Shown: positions 46,423 to 55,909 of the stretch, piece after piece
How the letters are laid out: each line of letters starts with the position of its first letter
Position numbering within the stretch: the first letter of the stretch is position 1
DNA from: CAVYUC01 sp963771595
Lineage (GTDB): Bacteria > Bacteroidota > Bacteroidia > Bacteroidales > Prolixibacteraceae
Assembly (NCBI GenBank): GCA_963771595.1
Contig: CAVYUC010000005.1
Location: 1-64,000 of the forward strand
Length of the DNA stretch: 64,000 bases
Reading direction: 5' to 3'
Made by a program: the position numbers and the translations under genes
Notes under the pieces: generated by a model
The model's database searches: none
What the model was told of the DNA's origin: nothing
Seen by the model: the letters and a program-made list of their open reading frames with translations, nothing else

Positions 46423-47058
46423 ATGTTAGAACAAGAATTAAAAGATATTTGGAATAATTCGTCTCAAACTGCGCATATTTCTATTGAGACATCTTATTTA
46501 ATTAAGGAGTTGAATGCTAAAGTGAGTAACATTCAGAAATTAATTAGAATAAGAGATATAAGAGAGATTTCTGCCTCAGCGATTGGGATGCTTATTTTTT
46601 TGTACCTGCTTTATGAAATTCCTTTCCCGATTACCAGGTTAGCATGCTCTTTGTCCATTATTTGGTTTGCCTTTGTTATTTTCAAATTAAGAAAATATAA
46701 AACACAACACATAACAAGCCATTTGGATTTATCGGTGAAAAGTCAACTTGCTGACCAGAAAGCAGCTATGCAACATCAGTCGGACTTATTAGATTCTATT
46801 GCTTATTGGTATGCAATACCTCCTTTTATAATTAATTGTATATTCCTTTTAGGTTTGGGGAATCCTGCAGATTACAATTGGTCCAATAGCCTGGCAGAAA
46901 GCATCTTGCCTCTAACTTTCAATTTGAAAATAATAACAATAATAGGATTGGCTTTCTTTTATGCTTTTATTATTTGGATTAATAAAAGAACTTTAAACAA
47001 AGATGTAAAACCAATTATAGAAAGCATTGAAAAAATGGAACAACAAATAAATAAATAA
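46423..47058 (+). CDS. membrane partner of ECF sigma (putative anti-sigma)
   Basis: The 211-aa protein has a cytoplasmic N-terminus (MLEQELKDIWNNSSQ), two membrane segments near 55-90 and two more near 120-190. It resembles the partner at 42718 in layout and in its first residues. ATG at 46423 is preferred to an upstream overlapping reading at 46393. Confidence 0.65.
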   Translation: MLEQELKDIWNNSSQTAHISIETSYLIKELNAKVSNIQKLIRIRDIREISASAIGMLIFLYLLYEIPFPITRLACSLSIIWFAFVIFKLRKYKTQHITSHLDLSVKSQLADQKAAMQHQSDLLDSIAYWYAIPPFIINCIFLLGLGNPADYNWSNSLAESILPLTFNLKIITIIGLAFFYAFIIWINKRTLNKDVKPIIESIEKMEQQINK

Positions 47059-47067
47059 ATAATATCA

Positions 47068-48036
47068 ATGAAACATATCATATTTATACTAATCGCCTTT
47101 TTATTAGTCAATAACATTTTTGCTCAAAAAGAGAGTGAAAAATCAAAAACTGTAGCAACCAATTTTCAACAAAAATACAATGCCAATGATTATGAAGGTA
47201 TTTATTTGATGTTTTCCAACGAAATGAAAAACTTTATGCCACAAGAAAAAACGTTGGCTTTTTTACGTGGATTAAACTCAGAAGCTGGTGCTATCAAAAC
47301 AAAATCTTTTGTGAAATACGAACAACCAAATGTAGCGTTGTACAAAACAACCTTTGAACGCATTGTAGTTGCTCTTTATATTTCTGTAGATGAAAATTCA
47401 AATATAAACGGATTAATGGTAAAACCTTTTAACGAAGAAAACTTGCCAGAGCTTACACGTAATGTTTCTAAATTAAGGCTCCCTTTTAATGAAGAATGGA
47501 CAGTGCTTTGGGGAGGAGACATCAAGGAATTAAATTATCACGTGATTGATAAAGCTCAAAAAAATGCTTTTGATTTTGTAATTACAAATGAATTCGGTAA
47601 AAGCTATGAGAATGATGGAAAAACCAATGAAGATTTTTATGCCTTTGGGAAACAACTTATTGCACCAACAGACGGAGAGGTTGTATTAGTTGTAGATGGC
47701 ATTAAAGATAATAAACCAGGAATACCAAATCCATTATATATACCAGGAAATACGGTTATAATAAAAACTAAGAACAATGAGTACCTGTTTTTTGCACACT
47801 TCAAGCTTCACTCTATTGTTCTTAAGCAAGGACAAACGGTAAAACAAGGAGATTTATTAGGCTTATGTGGAAACTCTGGTAACTCTACAGAACCACATTT
47901 ACATTTTCATATTCAAAATGTGGAGGATGTGAATAAAGCTACCGGCGCTAAATCCTACTTTGAAAGTATTATAGTAAATGGAGAGTTGAAAAAATATTAT
48001 TCTCCTGTTAAAACTGAAAAAGTAAAAAATAAATGA
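47068..48036 (+). CDS. secreted M23 peptidase with DUF3887-like domain
   Basis: A signal peptide (FILIAFLLVNNIFAQ) precedes an N-terminal helical/beta domain like DUF3887 (YNANDYEGIYLMFSNEMKNF, about 30-125). An M23 LytM domain follows (about 150-315): GDIKELNYHV, LIAPTDGEVVLVVDG, YLFFAHFKLHS, GLCGNSGNSTEPHLHFHI. The metal ligands are of the HxH type. It would act as a metalloendopeptidase on peptidoglycan or peptides. It is the third gene of the sigma module. Confidence 0.85.
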   Translation: MKHIIFILIAFLLVNNIFAQKESEKSKTVATNFQQKYNANDYEGIYLMFSNEMKNFMPQEKTLAFLRGLNSEAGAIKTKSFVKYEQPNVALYKTTFERIVVALYISVDENSNINGLMVKPFNEENLPELTRNVSKLRLPFNEEWTVLWGGDIKELNYHVIDKAQKNAFDFVITNEFGKSYENDGKTNEDFYAFGKQLIAPTDGEVVLVVDGIKDNKPGIPNPLYIPGNTVIIKTKNNEYLFFAHFKLHSIVLKQGQTVKQGDLLGLCGNSGNSTEPHLHFHIQNVEDVNKATGAKSYFESIIVNGELKKYYSPVKTEKVKNK

Positions 48037-48320
48037 AATTTTTTTACATTAACAATCATTCAGAATAAAGAAGAAAAGGAAAAATTCGCTGGCAAGTCTC
48101 AATAACTTTGCTTGTTCTGTTCATATTTGGTTATTTATTAAACATCTCTTTTAGCAGAGAAGTCAAGCATGAACCATTTGTTTTAAGAATGTGAAACTGG
48201 GCAATCAGCGAGTATGAATCTATAGCATAAACCATTTCTCCGTTAGCGCTAAAGGAAATTTTCGAATTGGATTTTTGAAATAATTCAGGAAAATTGAGAA
48301 AAGTAGAATTAATTAACAAA
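48033..48320 (+). pseudogene. relic of alpha/beta hydrolase C-terminus and small membrane segment
   Basis: After 48150 the text reads NHLF, stop, ECETGQSAS in one frame and EYESIA, stop, TISPLALKEIFE in the next. It matches the end of the intact hydrolase (NHLFQECETG ... EIEQTMSPNALNEIS). Ahead of it is a hydrophobic stretch ITLLVLFIFGYLLNISF preceded by a stop. Several stops and shifts show old decay. Confidence 0.55.
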
Positions 48321-48378
48321 TCCTAAAAATTAATGATTCTCCGTATGCATACTTCAATAAACAAGTATTACATTGTGT

Positions 48379-48448
48379 TCCCGCAGATTCCGCAAATAAA
48401 CGCAGATTTTCTATAAAATTTCCGCGAAAATCTGCGAAATCAGCGGGA
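48379..48448. repeat. nested inverted repeat, dispersed intergenic element
   Basis: A perfect 11-bp arm pair, CGCAGATTTTC (48401-48411) and GAAAATCTGCG (48426-48436), lies inside an outer pair TCCCGC / GCGGGA (48379-48384, 48443-48448). The end AATCAGCGGGAGA recurs at 49759-49771 after the esterase gene. I recall such CTGCG palindromes as common in Bacteroidota. It may mark the borders of an inserted segment. Confidence 0.7.
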
Positions 48449-48492
48449 GATTCGGTATCAGGTATATATATGCATTCATAAAAAACTATAAC

Positions 48493-49753
48493 ATGAAATT
48501 TGGACTACGTTTTTTTTTAATGGCAGGACTAATCATTCAACTTCAACAATTAGCGAATGCTCAAATAAACTCAACGGATCAGTATTTAAGCAAAGTTGGA
48601 ATTACAGACAGTATTAACTCCGGTTTTTTAAATGAATCCCGGGAGATATACATCCAGCTACCTGACGGTTATAATCCTGAGAAAAACCAAAAATACCCGG
48701 TGGTTTACATTTTAGACGGGGAAATGTTTCTACCCACAGTTTATGATGTACAGAATTATTACAGTGGCGGATTTACACCTGAAATGGTGTTAATCGGAAT
48801 TTCGAATAATAAAAACAGGATAAGGGATTTAACCACATCCACCATAACAACAAAATACGGAATGCCATTTAATGAAGAAAACGGAGGGGCTGAAAATTTC
48901 TCTCAATTTATTGAAAAAGAACTTATTCCCTATATAGAAGACAACTATGCGGTAAGCAATTTCAGAACATTAATTGGCCATTCTTATGGTGGTTTGTTTA
49001 CTATTTACGCACTTCTTAAAAACCCGAATTTATTTGCCAATTATCTGGCCATTGACCCAAGCCTGGATTGGGATGGACAAAAATTATTGAATGAATCGCA
49101 AAAAATACTTTCCTCGCAAAAATATGAAGGTAAGTCGTTATTTATGTCATTAAGCGGCCAATTGCACATGCAGGATTCAAAAATTACAATAGACAATGTA
49201 ATGCAGGATACAACTGACTTCACTTTATTTGCCCGCTCTAATATTGCCTTTTCAAACCTGGTAAGGCAAAATGCGAAAAACGGCTTGTCTTTTGATTGGA
49301 GATTTTATCCAAATGATATTCATGGCACTATTCCTTTTCCTTCTATCAGGGATGGATTAATTTCACTTTTTGAATGGTATCAAATGGAAAACACCGACAA
49401 ATTCAACTCATTTGACACACCAAAAGAAGAACTGATGGGCATAATAAAATACCGTGAAAAGAAGCTAAAAGACCATTTTGGATATCCGGAACCACCCTAT
49501 CCGGAAGAACTTTTAAATATGCTGGGGTATATGAATATGGACATGCAACAAATTGAAAAAGCAAAGATGTACTTTGAACTTGCCATTGAGTATTATCCTG
49601 AAAGTGCCAATGCCTGTGATTCCATGGCCGATTATTATGAAGCACAAGGTGGCTATCACCAATGCCATAAAATATGTGAATAAAGCTTTTGAATTAAGTG
49701 GAAACGATTACTATAAAAACAGAATTGAAGAACTTAAAGACAAAAATAAATAA
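48493..49753 (+). pseudogene. secreted esterase with C-terminal TPR, one frameshift
   Basis: A signal peptide (FFLMAGLIIQLQQLANAQ) leads into an esterase-D-like hydrolase: VVYILDGEMFLPTVYD, nucleophile TLIGHSYGGLFTIYALL, His in NDIHGTIPFPS. One TPR unit follows. Near 49650 the frame shifts, and the natural end NAIKYVNKAFELSGNDYYKN is read in another frame to 49753. Only the last 35 residues are affected, so the enzyme may still work. It converges with an AraC/TPR regulator, echoing the pairing at 1450-6054. Confidence 0.7.
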
Positions 49754-49822
49754 AAAGTAATCAGCGGGAGAAGAGCATCTTCGTGAAGCACTTCCCAATT
49801 GGAAGAGGACTAATTTGATTGA

Positions 49823-51880
49823 TTACACCAGTCCTTTATTCTCCAGTTGCTTCTCCAGTATTTCATGTTTCTTCCAAAACCGGGTTTCAATTTTTTGGAT
49901 GACCCCTTCAAACTCCGGATGGTTTTTCAGTGGTTTCAGCAGCGGTTCCTTTTTCAGAAACAGCAAAACCCAATACTGATAATTATCCTGCGTGGCGAAA
50001 ATTTTGAGTTGCTCAATTGCCTTGTCATATTTCCCTTCATAACAGTATTTTACTGCCATGCTGACACTCTTATAAATGGACTGGTCGTTTTCGCAATATA
50101 CTGCATAGGCATCGAAAAATTTTGCGGCCTTTTCATCCAGTCCCTTCTTTTTGTAAACCAGGGCAATCTTAACATCTTCCTGCGGATAAATATCCAGACC
50201 GTTTCTTTCCCTGGCCTTCACAAATTTTTCATAATAATAAAAGGCACTGTCGAATTCTTCCTGCGTAATAGTGGAATTTCGCCACTTCCTGCAAAATGTC
50301 CAGCCGGGCAGTGTCCTTGTTCCATTCCTTTAACAATAATTTTTGGGTTTGTTTTATGTTACCGTCTTTGGCGAACAGGATGTATGCTTTTAACATTGGC
50401 GAATAATAATTATCAGGATTATAATCCAGCGATCGGTTGATATAGGTAGTCGCCTCATCAACAAAACCGTTTTGAATAAACGCGTTGCTTAGGTTTAAAT
50501 AAATATAGCTTTTGGTAATTGAATCGTAAGCCGCTATATCAAGTTGTATCCCTTTTAAAGCATAGGTCAGATATTTTTCCGTATTGGGAATTTCATTGGA
50601 ATATAAACTAGCAAGCATTTGAACTACAGATGATGAATTAGGATTGTATTCCAGGGCTTTCTCCAGATGAGGCAGCGCTAACCTGTATTCCTTAATTTGC
50701 ATGTAATACAGCGCTTTTGCGATAAGACTTTCGGCAGATTTAGCATTGTATAACAACGCCTTATCTGCATTATTGTTAATTTGCTCTGTATATTGTTTTT
50801 GCTTTTGAAATTGGTCGAGATGGTAATAGGAAAATGCAATATAGGCATAAGCCAACGCAAATTGCGGATCTTGTTCTATGGCTTTTTCAAACAGTGAAAT
50901 GGCTTCTGTTAATCCTTCCTTTGTTCCCGTGTTATACGGTTCAAGTGCCTGAAGGTAATAATCGTATGCCTCTAAATTTTCAGTAGGTATTTTCTCAATT
51001 TGTTGTCGTTCGGCGGGTGTCACCGTTGCCTCAATAGCATCTGCAATTTTTCGGGCCACTTCATTTTGCAGCGCAAATACATCTTCCACTTCTCGACTAT
51101 ATTGTTCACTCCAAACCGGCCGGTCGTCTATAGCTTCAATCAACTGGATATTGAGCAACACCTGATTTCCCATGCGCTGGCCACTGCCCTCAACCACATA
51201 ATTCACATTCAGTTCTTCAGCTATTTCCGGAATGCCTTTATTCGTATTTCTGTACTTCTCGGCCGAGGTTCTGCTGATGACACGCAAGTCTGCAATTTTT
51301 TGCAGGTTATTCAACGTAGATTCCATGAGCCCGTTAACGAAATAAAGGTTTAACGTATCACTGCTTTCATTTTTGAAAGGTAATACCGCAATCGATTTTT
51401 CAAATTCGGTGGTAACTGTACTTTTTTTACTGAAAAGTAAAACGGATAGAACGATTACTACCAGAAACGCTGCTGTTAATATATGCCATTTGTATTTGGT
51501 GAAAACATTTGACCTGAACAGCTTCGTTTTCATCTGGCAATTTCCCTTTTCTTATCTCTCCGGGTGAATACCCATACTGTTCCCGAAAGCATTTTATAAA
51601 ATAGGATGTGTTTCCAAAACCTATCTGATACGAAATCTCGGAAACAGTCAAAGTAGTCCTGCTTCAGCATCTCCATACCTTTTATTAGACGAACCTGACG
51701 AATAAATTGACTCGCAGAAAGCTGAGTTTGCGTTTTGATTTTTCGCAGTAAGCTGGAACGGCTCATATTCATAGCTTCGGCCAATTCGGAAACTCCAAAT
51801 TGCTCATTCGAGATGTTTTCCAAAATAATCGCTTCCGCCTTTTCAATGAAGTCTGAACCAAACCCTGATGTATTCGACAT
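49823..51880 (-). pseudogene. membrane-anchored AraC/TPR regulator, three frameshifts
   Basis: From ATG 51880 the AraC HTH (FGVSELAEAMNMSRSSLLRKI) runs to about 51650, shifts, continues TVSEISYQIGFGNTSYFIKC, and shifts back near 51540 for the membrane segment (WHILTAAFLVVIVLSVLLF). The TolB-like domain (SIAVLPFKNESSDTLNLYF) and TPR array follow. A third shift near 50270 leads into the last 130 residues, ending at 49823. All domains are as in the 1450-3582 protein, and the C-terminal halves share TPR layout. It is the regulator partner of the esterase at 48493. Confidence 0.75.
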
Positions 51881-51955
51881 GCTTATTCTTATTCAAACGA
51901 AAGTAGAAAAATTTATGCAAAAGTATACAAAGTCAATGTCTGATTTAATAACAGA

Positions 51956-52000
51956 CTTCGACTACGCTCAGTCTGACAGTCACCCTGAGCGTAGTCGAAG
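51956..52000. repeat. perfect 16-bp inverted repeat (REP-like)
   Basis: CTTCGACTACGCTCAG (51956-51971) and CTGAGCGTAGTCGAAG (51985-52000) are exact inverted copies with a 13-nt loop. This palindrome is familiar as a dispersed element between genes in many Bacteroidota. It lies upstream of the AraC/TPR gene. The rest of 51881-52200 shows no gene. Confidence 0.85.
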
Positions 52001-52200
52001 GGTGTTTTATTATCGCTATGCTTTCAAATTTCTTACCTGGCAAAAAGACCTCTTGCTTCAAATTTGTTATTTGTGCTTCATACTTTTTATGCCTGATTCA
52101 AACTTAACATTTTTGGCTGCATACCTCTTAGGTCTTGCATTCGCGAATGCTTCATCTTTGTAAAACAAATTTCAAAGTCAAAAATTTAAAATTTACAATC

Positions 52201-52800
52201 ATGAAAAATCTAAAAAGAATTTCTTTAAAAATGTTAGTGAAATTTTCGTTTGTTATCCTTTTACTTTTAAGCGCATGTGCTCCGTCAGGTGGAAGCAACA
52301 ATAGCCAGCCGGAAAAAAATGTCAAAACGAAGCCAATAACAGAAACGCCAAAAATGGACCTTCAAACAGCAATCGTATCCGGCAACCTCGAAGTAGTTAA
52401 ACAACACATTGAAGCAGGAACTGATATTAATATGAAAGATCCGATGAGCGGTTCAACACCTTTAATCACTGCTGCAACCTTCGGCAAAACAGCTATTGCC
52501 AAAGCATTAATTGATGCGAATGCTGATCCGGACATTAAAAATAACGAAGGATCGACTGCCTTGCATGCTGCTGCATTCTTTTGTCGTATTGAAATTGTGC
52601 AGATGCTGATTGATGCCGGTGCTGACAAATCCATAAAAAACAACCATGCAGCAACTGCCAGACAATCTGTTATGGGTCCGTTTACTGAAATGAAACCCAT
52701 CTACGAAATGATCCAGAAGCAATTAGAGCCAACTGGATTAAAACTTGACATGAACGAAGTAGAAATGGCCCGCCCGGTTATTGCCATGATGTTACAGTAA
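52201..52800 (+). CDS. ankyrin-repeat lipoprotein
   Basis: The 199-aa protein starts at 52201, with the lipobox FVILLLLSACAPSGG. After a low-complexity linker, three ankyrin units follow: LQTAIVSGNLEVVKQHIEAG, GSTPLITAATFGKTAIAKAL and GSTALHAAAFFCRIEIVQML. The tail is helical. Ankyrin lipoproteins bind partner proteins in the periplasm; no enzyme motif is seen. It is probably monocistronic. Confidence 0.85.
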   Translation: MKNLKRISLKMLVKFSFVILLLLSACAPSGGSNNSQPEKNVKTKPITETPKMDLQTAIVSGNLEVVKQHIEAGTDINMKDPMSGSTPLITAATFGKTAIAKALIDANADPDIKNNEGSTALHAAAFFCRIEIVQMLIDAGADKSIKNNHAATARQSVMGPFTEMKPIYEMIQKQLEPTGLKLDMNEVEMARPVIAMMLQ

Positions 52801-52896
52801 CCAAATTAGCCAGCATTTGTTTCGTTTGAAATACAAATGCAACAAAGTTGAAAAGAGACTGTTATAAATGCATCATTCTGAAAACAAATCGAAAAA

Positions 52897-53943
52897 ATGA
52901 CGAAGAAGCAAACAAAACAAATACTCAGAATTATGTTACTTACAGGAACCTTAACTTCCCTGTTTTTTGTACCATGGATTTTGTTACGGGCGATGTTGGC
53001 TCCACTGCCAGATACCGTTCAGGAACAACTCGATAAAAGCATTATATACGGATTTGACGGAATAGTTGTTTATGTAGATCAGGCCGGAAAGCCACCGGAG
53101 TTTTATGCAGCCGGCTGGAAAGACAGGGAGAAAAAGATACCTGCTGATCCACATGCATTATTCAAGATTGCCAGTATCAGCAAATTATATGTTGCGGTTG
53201 CTGTCGCTAAATTGGTAAACGACAAACAACTGGATTTGGATAAAACGCTCGCTGATTACTTGCCGGAATTGGCTGGAAGGATTGAAAATGCCGACAAAAT
53301 CACCTTACGAATGATGGTGCAGCATCGGAGTGGCATTCCCAATTTCACCGATTCACCTGGCTATTGGTTAGATCCACCACAATCAAATAAAGAAAATCTT
53401 GAGTTGATACTGGATAAGCCTGCTGACTTTGAACCTGATAAAAAATACAGGTATTCAAATACTAATTATTTGTTGATAGGCGAAATCCTTGATAAAACGC
53501 TTGGATATAGCCATCACCAATATATCAAAAAGGAAATTCTGATGCCGCTTGGGCTGAACAATACATACAGTTTGCTAAGTGAAGTAAACGTAGACGATGT
53601 TATGAGCGGCTATTATGTTGGTTATGATGCCGACCTGAAGTATAATGATTTTACCAACCCTGCCGGTTCAATGATTGCTACAGCAGAAGATGTCGGCAAA
53701 TTCCTGAGGGCATTAAACGATGGTTCTGTATTTAATGAAGGGGAACAGGAAATCTATTCCTCCATTTACGTTTACAAACACACAGGATTGCTTCCCGGCT
53801 ATCAGAGTGTTGCAAAATACTTCAAAGACATTGATACGGTTGTTATCCAATTTAATAATACAACCAACTTTGATGGATATGACTGGAATTTAGCTGAAAT
53901 TGTTTATAAACGTATTGTAAAAATAGTGAAAAGGGGAATGTGA
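52897..53943 (+). CDS. serine hydrolase of the beta-lactamase class C / DD-peptidase family
   Basis: An N-terminal membrane or signal segment (MLLTGTLTSLFFVPWILL) precedes a class C fold: SxxK in FKIASISKLY (Ser93, Lys96), YxN in KYRYSNTNYLLIGE, and a late HTG in YKHTGLLPGY. The length (348 aa) is typical. It could act as a DD-peptidase or an esterase; beta-lactamase activity cannot be told from sequence. Confidence 0.85.
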   Translation: MTKKQTKQILRIMLLTGTLTSLFFVPWILLRAMLAPLPDTVQEQLDKSIIYGFDGIVVYVDQAGKPPEFYAAGWKDREKKIPADPHALFKIASISKLYVAVAVAKLVNDKQLDLDKTLADYLPELAGRIENADKITLRMMVQHRSGIPNFTDSPGYWLDPPQSNKENLELILDKPADFEPDKKYRYSNTNYLLIGEILDKTLGYSHHQYIKKEILMPLGLNNTYSLLSEVNVDDVMSGYYVGYDADLKYNDFTNPAGSMIATAEDVGKFLRALNDGSVFNEGEQEIYSSIYVYKHTGLLPGYQSVAKYFKDIDTVVIQFNNTTNFDGYDWNLAEIVYKRIVKIVKRGM

Positions 53944-53954
53944 TTATTAGCATA

Positions 53955-53991
53955 AATCATCGGAATTATTTATGAGTTCATTCCGACGATT
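53955..53991. terminator. stem-loop after serine hydrolase gene
   Basis: AATCATCGGAAT pairs with ATTCCGACGATT (11 of 12) around a 13-nt loop, 12 bp after the stop. No T-run follows, so it may be an RNA-stabilising hairpin rather than an intrinsic terminator. Confidence 0.4.
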
Positions 53992-54097
53992 TGTGGATGG
54001 AATTTAACCATTGGACGCTTTACAATCTTTGCCTTCCTGAAGCAAGATCACAGCGCAGTCAAGGAGAATGAGGAGAAACATTATAAATACCACGAAA

Positions 54098-54511
54098 ATG
54101 AAACCTAAAAAAACAGACCGTAAAATTTTACTTTCCACCTTGTGGATTTTCGCAATTTTAAATTATTTGTATTGCGATATAATGGGTTTAATGGATGTAA
54201 ACCTGCTAAAACAATATCTGACTGGAACAGTAAACGGAATGGAAATGAATGAAAATTTTCTGTTAGGTGCTGCAATCCTGATGGAAATTCCAATAGCGAT
54301 GGTTCTGCTGTCGAGAATATTAAATTACAAAGCCAATCGTTGGGCAAACCTTATTGCCGGAATAATAATGACGCTTGTTCAAACAGCAACACTTTTTGCA
54401 GGTGAGCCTTCAACATATTACTTATTCTGTAGTATTGTCGAAATAGCAACGACCATAATTATTGTTTGGCTCGCCTGGAAATGGACAAAACCAGGTAGTG
54501 CCCATGAGTAA
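54098..54511 (+). CDS. four-segment membrane protein (DUF6326-like)
   Basis: The 137-aa protein has four hydrophobic helices (LSTLWIFAILNYLYCDIMGL, LLGAAILMEIPIAMVLLS, ANLIAGIIMTLVQTATLF, LFCSIVEIATTIIIVWLAW). It matches what I know of DUF6326 proteins. ATG at 54098 gives the expected Lys-rich start; an in-frame upstream ATG at 54068 is possible. Confidence 0.7.
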   Translation: MKPKKTDRKILLSTLWIFAILNYLYCDIMGLMDVNLLKQYLTGTVNGMEMNENFLLGAAILMEIPIAMVLLSRILNYKANRWANLIAGIIMTLVQTATLFAGEPSTYYLFCSIVEIATTIIIVWLAWKWTKPGSAHE

Positions 54512-54580
54512 AATTTGCAGAAAAAATGGTATATTTTATTCAAAAGGCATTTCTACATATTAATTTAAACTTATTTTAAA

Positions 54581-55279
54581 ATGCAAAACAGAGAGAAAAA
54601 ACAGGGAATTATTGCCGGAACTGCATTGGTAATTATGGCCATTGCTGCAGGTTTTTCTTTTGGATATGCTCACGCTAATCTGGTAACGGATTCACCTGGA
54701 ATTACTTTACAGAATTTGACAGCTGATAAATCCTTGTTTTTTGCAGAATTGTTTGGTTGGAGCATCATTTTTATTACCGACCTGGTGGTTGCAGCAGCAT
54801 TGTATTTATTTTTCCGAACCGTATCAAAACAAATTTCACTGATTACTGCAATTATAAGAATTGTTTACACCCTGATACTTGGTTTGGCTATTGTACAGTT
54901 ATTTAAAATAATACCTCTTTTATCCGGCGGTGCTCCCGATGCTTCTGAAATTGCATTTTATTTGCAACTGTTTGAAAAGCTGTGGTCGGTTGGCCTCATA
55001 GTTTTTGGATTGCATCTTATCGGACTGGCGTATTTATCGGTTAAATCGCAAACAGTTCCCAAATTTTTAGGCTATTTACTGTATTTCGGAGGAATCAGTT
55101 ATATGTTTCTGCACGGCTCCCGTCAGTTAAACTTATTCGATGTTCAGGCGCTTAAATCCATAGAAAGTGTTCTTGCCCTGCCGATGGCACTCGCGGAAAT
55201 TCTGTTGGCTTTCTGGTTAATTTATAACGGATTCCGTAAAAACGACGATGATTTGCGGCAGGTGGCTGAATCAATTTAA
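54581..55279 (+). CDS. DUF4386 membrane protein
   Basis: The 232-aa protein has six predicted membrane segments and DUF4386 features: GIIAGTALVIMAIAAGFSFG near the start, FRTVSKQISLITAIIRIVYT, and GLHLIGLAYLSVKSQTVPKFLG. The function is unknown. It ends at a strong terminator. Confidence 0.8.
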   Translation: MQNREKKQGIIAGTALVIMAIAAGFSFGYAHANLVTDSPGITLQNLTADKSLFFAELFGWSIIFITDLVVAAALYLFFRTVSKQISLITAIIRIVYTLILGLAIVQLFKIIPLLSGGAPDASEIAFYLQLFEKLWSVGLIVFGLHLIGLAYLSVKSQTVPKFLGYLLYFGGISYMFLHGSRQLNLFDVQALKSIESVLALPMALAEILLAFWLIYNGFRKNDDDLRQVAESI

Positions 55280-55313
55280 CTACCTGTTAACCGAAGGAAA
55301 TCCTAACGAATAA

Positions 55314-55357
55314 AAGACCTTCAACGTTTTTTGAAATGTTGAAGGTCTTATTTTTTC
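55314..55357 (+). terminator. strong intrinsic terminator after DUF4386 gene
   Basis: A perfect 12-bp stem, AAGACCTTCAAC (55314-55325) and GTTGAAGGTCTT (55338-55349), is followed by ATTTTTTC. It isolates the DUF4386 unit from the regulated promoter that begins 18 bp later. Confidence 0.9.
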
Positions 55358-55374
55358 AATGAAAATGTAAAAAA

Positions 55375-55437
55375 TATTATACATTGTGTAAAAAATACTT
55401 ATCTTTGTGTCGTAAATATATTACACAATGTATAATA
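55375..55437 (+). promoter_or_regulatory. promoter between two matching palindromic operators
   Basis: Two 17-bp arms (55375-55391 and 55421-55437) are perfect inverted copies. Each contains its own small palindrome, TACATTGTGTA (55380-55390) and TACACAATGTA (55422-55432), of form TACA-N3-TGTA, with centres 42 bp apart (about four helical turns). Between them lies the -7 box TATCTTTG (55400-55407). The XRE protein encoded two genes later is the obvious candidate ligand, so this is probably an autoregulated promoter with cooperative or looped repression. Confidence 0.7.
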
Positions 55438-55461
55438 AATCATACTTAAAATTTAGAAATC

Positions 55462-55908
55462 ATGTCGTACAGAGAAAAAGAAAACATCATTAACATTTTT
55501 AGCGGGTTGCTGATTACAGCAATTTTCGCCTGGGCGGTTTACCAAAGGCAATTGGATGGCCGGGTTGATTTAACTGACGATTTTCAGCAGTGGGGAATAA
55601 TTTTTCTCATCTATGCCGGGGTCTCCGTTGTGGCGCGAATAATCATTTACATCATTTTTCATATTATTAATGCCATTGCCACAAATGCGGAAAAAATTCC
55701 GGAAGAGGATGAACGGGACAAACTCATAAAGTTAAAAGCTACACGGAATTCCCATTACACATTCTCCATCGGTTTTATGGCCGCAATTATTTACCTGGCA
55801 ATAGGATTTTCCCCATATGTCATATTCATTTTATTTGTTGTCAGCGGGTTGATTGCCGAAATTATAGACAACGGATCGCAGATTTATTATTACCGCAAAG
55901 GAGTGTAG
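55462..55908 (+). CDS. membrane protein paired with XRE regulator
   Basis: The 148-aa protein has four hydrophobic segments (IFSGLLITAIFAWAVY, GIIFLIYAGVSVVARIIIYIIF, FSIGFMAAIIYLAIGF, YVIFILFVVSGLIAEII) and a cytoplasmic loop EKIPEEDERDKLIKLKATRN between segments 2 and 3. The ERDxLI loop is seen in small membrane proteins that sit next to HTH_3 regulators. It is the first gene of a two-gene operon behind a double-operator promoter and probably modulates the regulator. Confidence 0.7.
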   Translation: MSYREKENIINIFSGLLITAIFAWAVYQRQLDGRVDLTDDFQQWGIIFLIYAGVSVVARIIIYIIFHIINAIATNAEKIPEEDERDKLIKLKATRNSHYTFSIGFMAAIIYLAIGFSPYVIFILFVVSGLIAEIIDNGSQIYYYRKGV

Positions 55909-55909
55909 C

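Noticed and set aside
51735..52163. 142-codon plus-strand frame across the REP-like palindrome
   Set aside because: It lies opposite the AraC HTH coding sequence and runs through an intergenic palindrome; no family resemblance.
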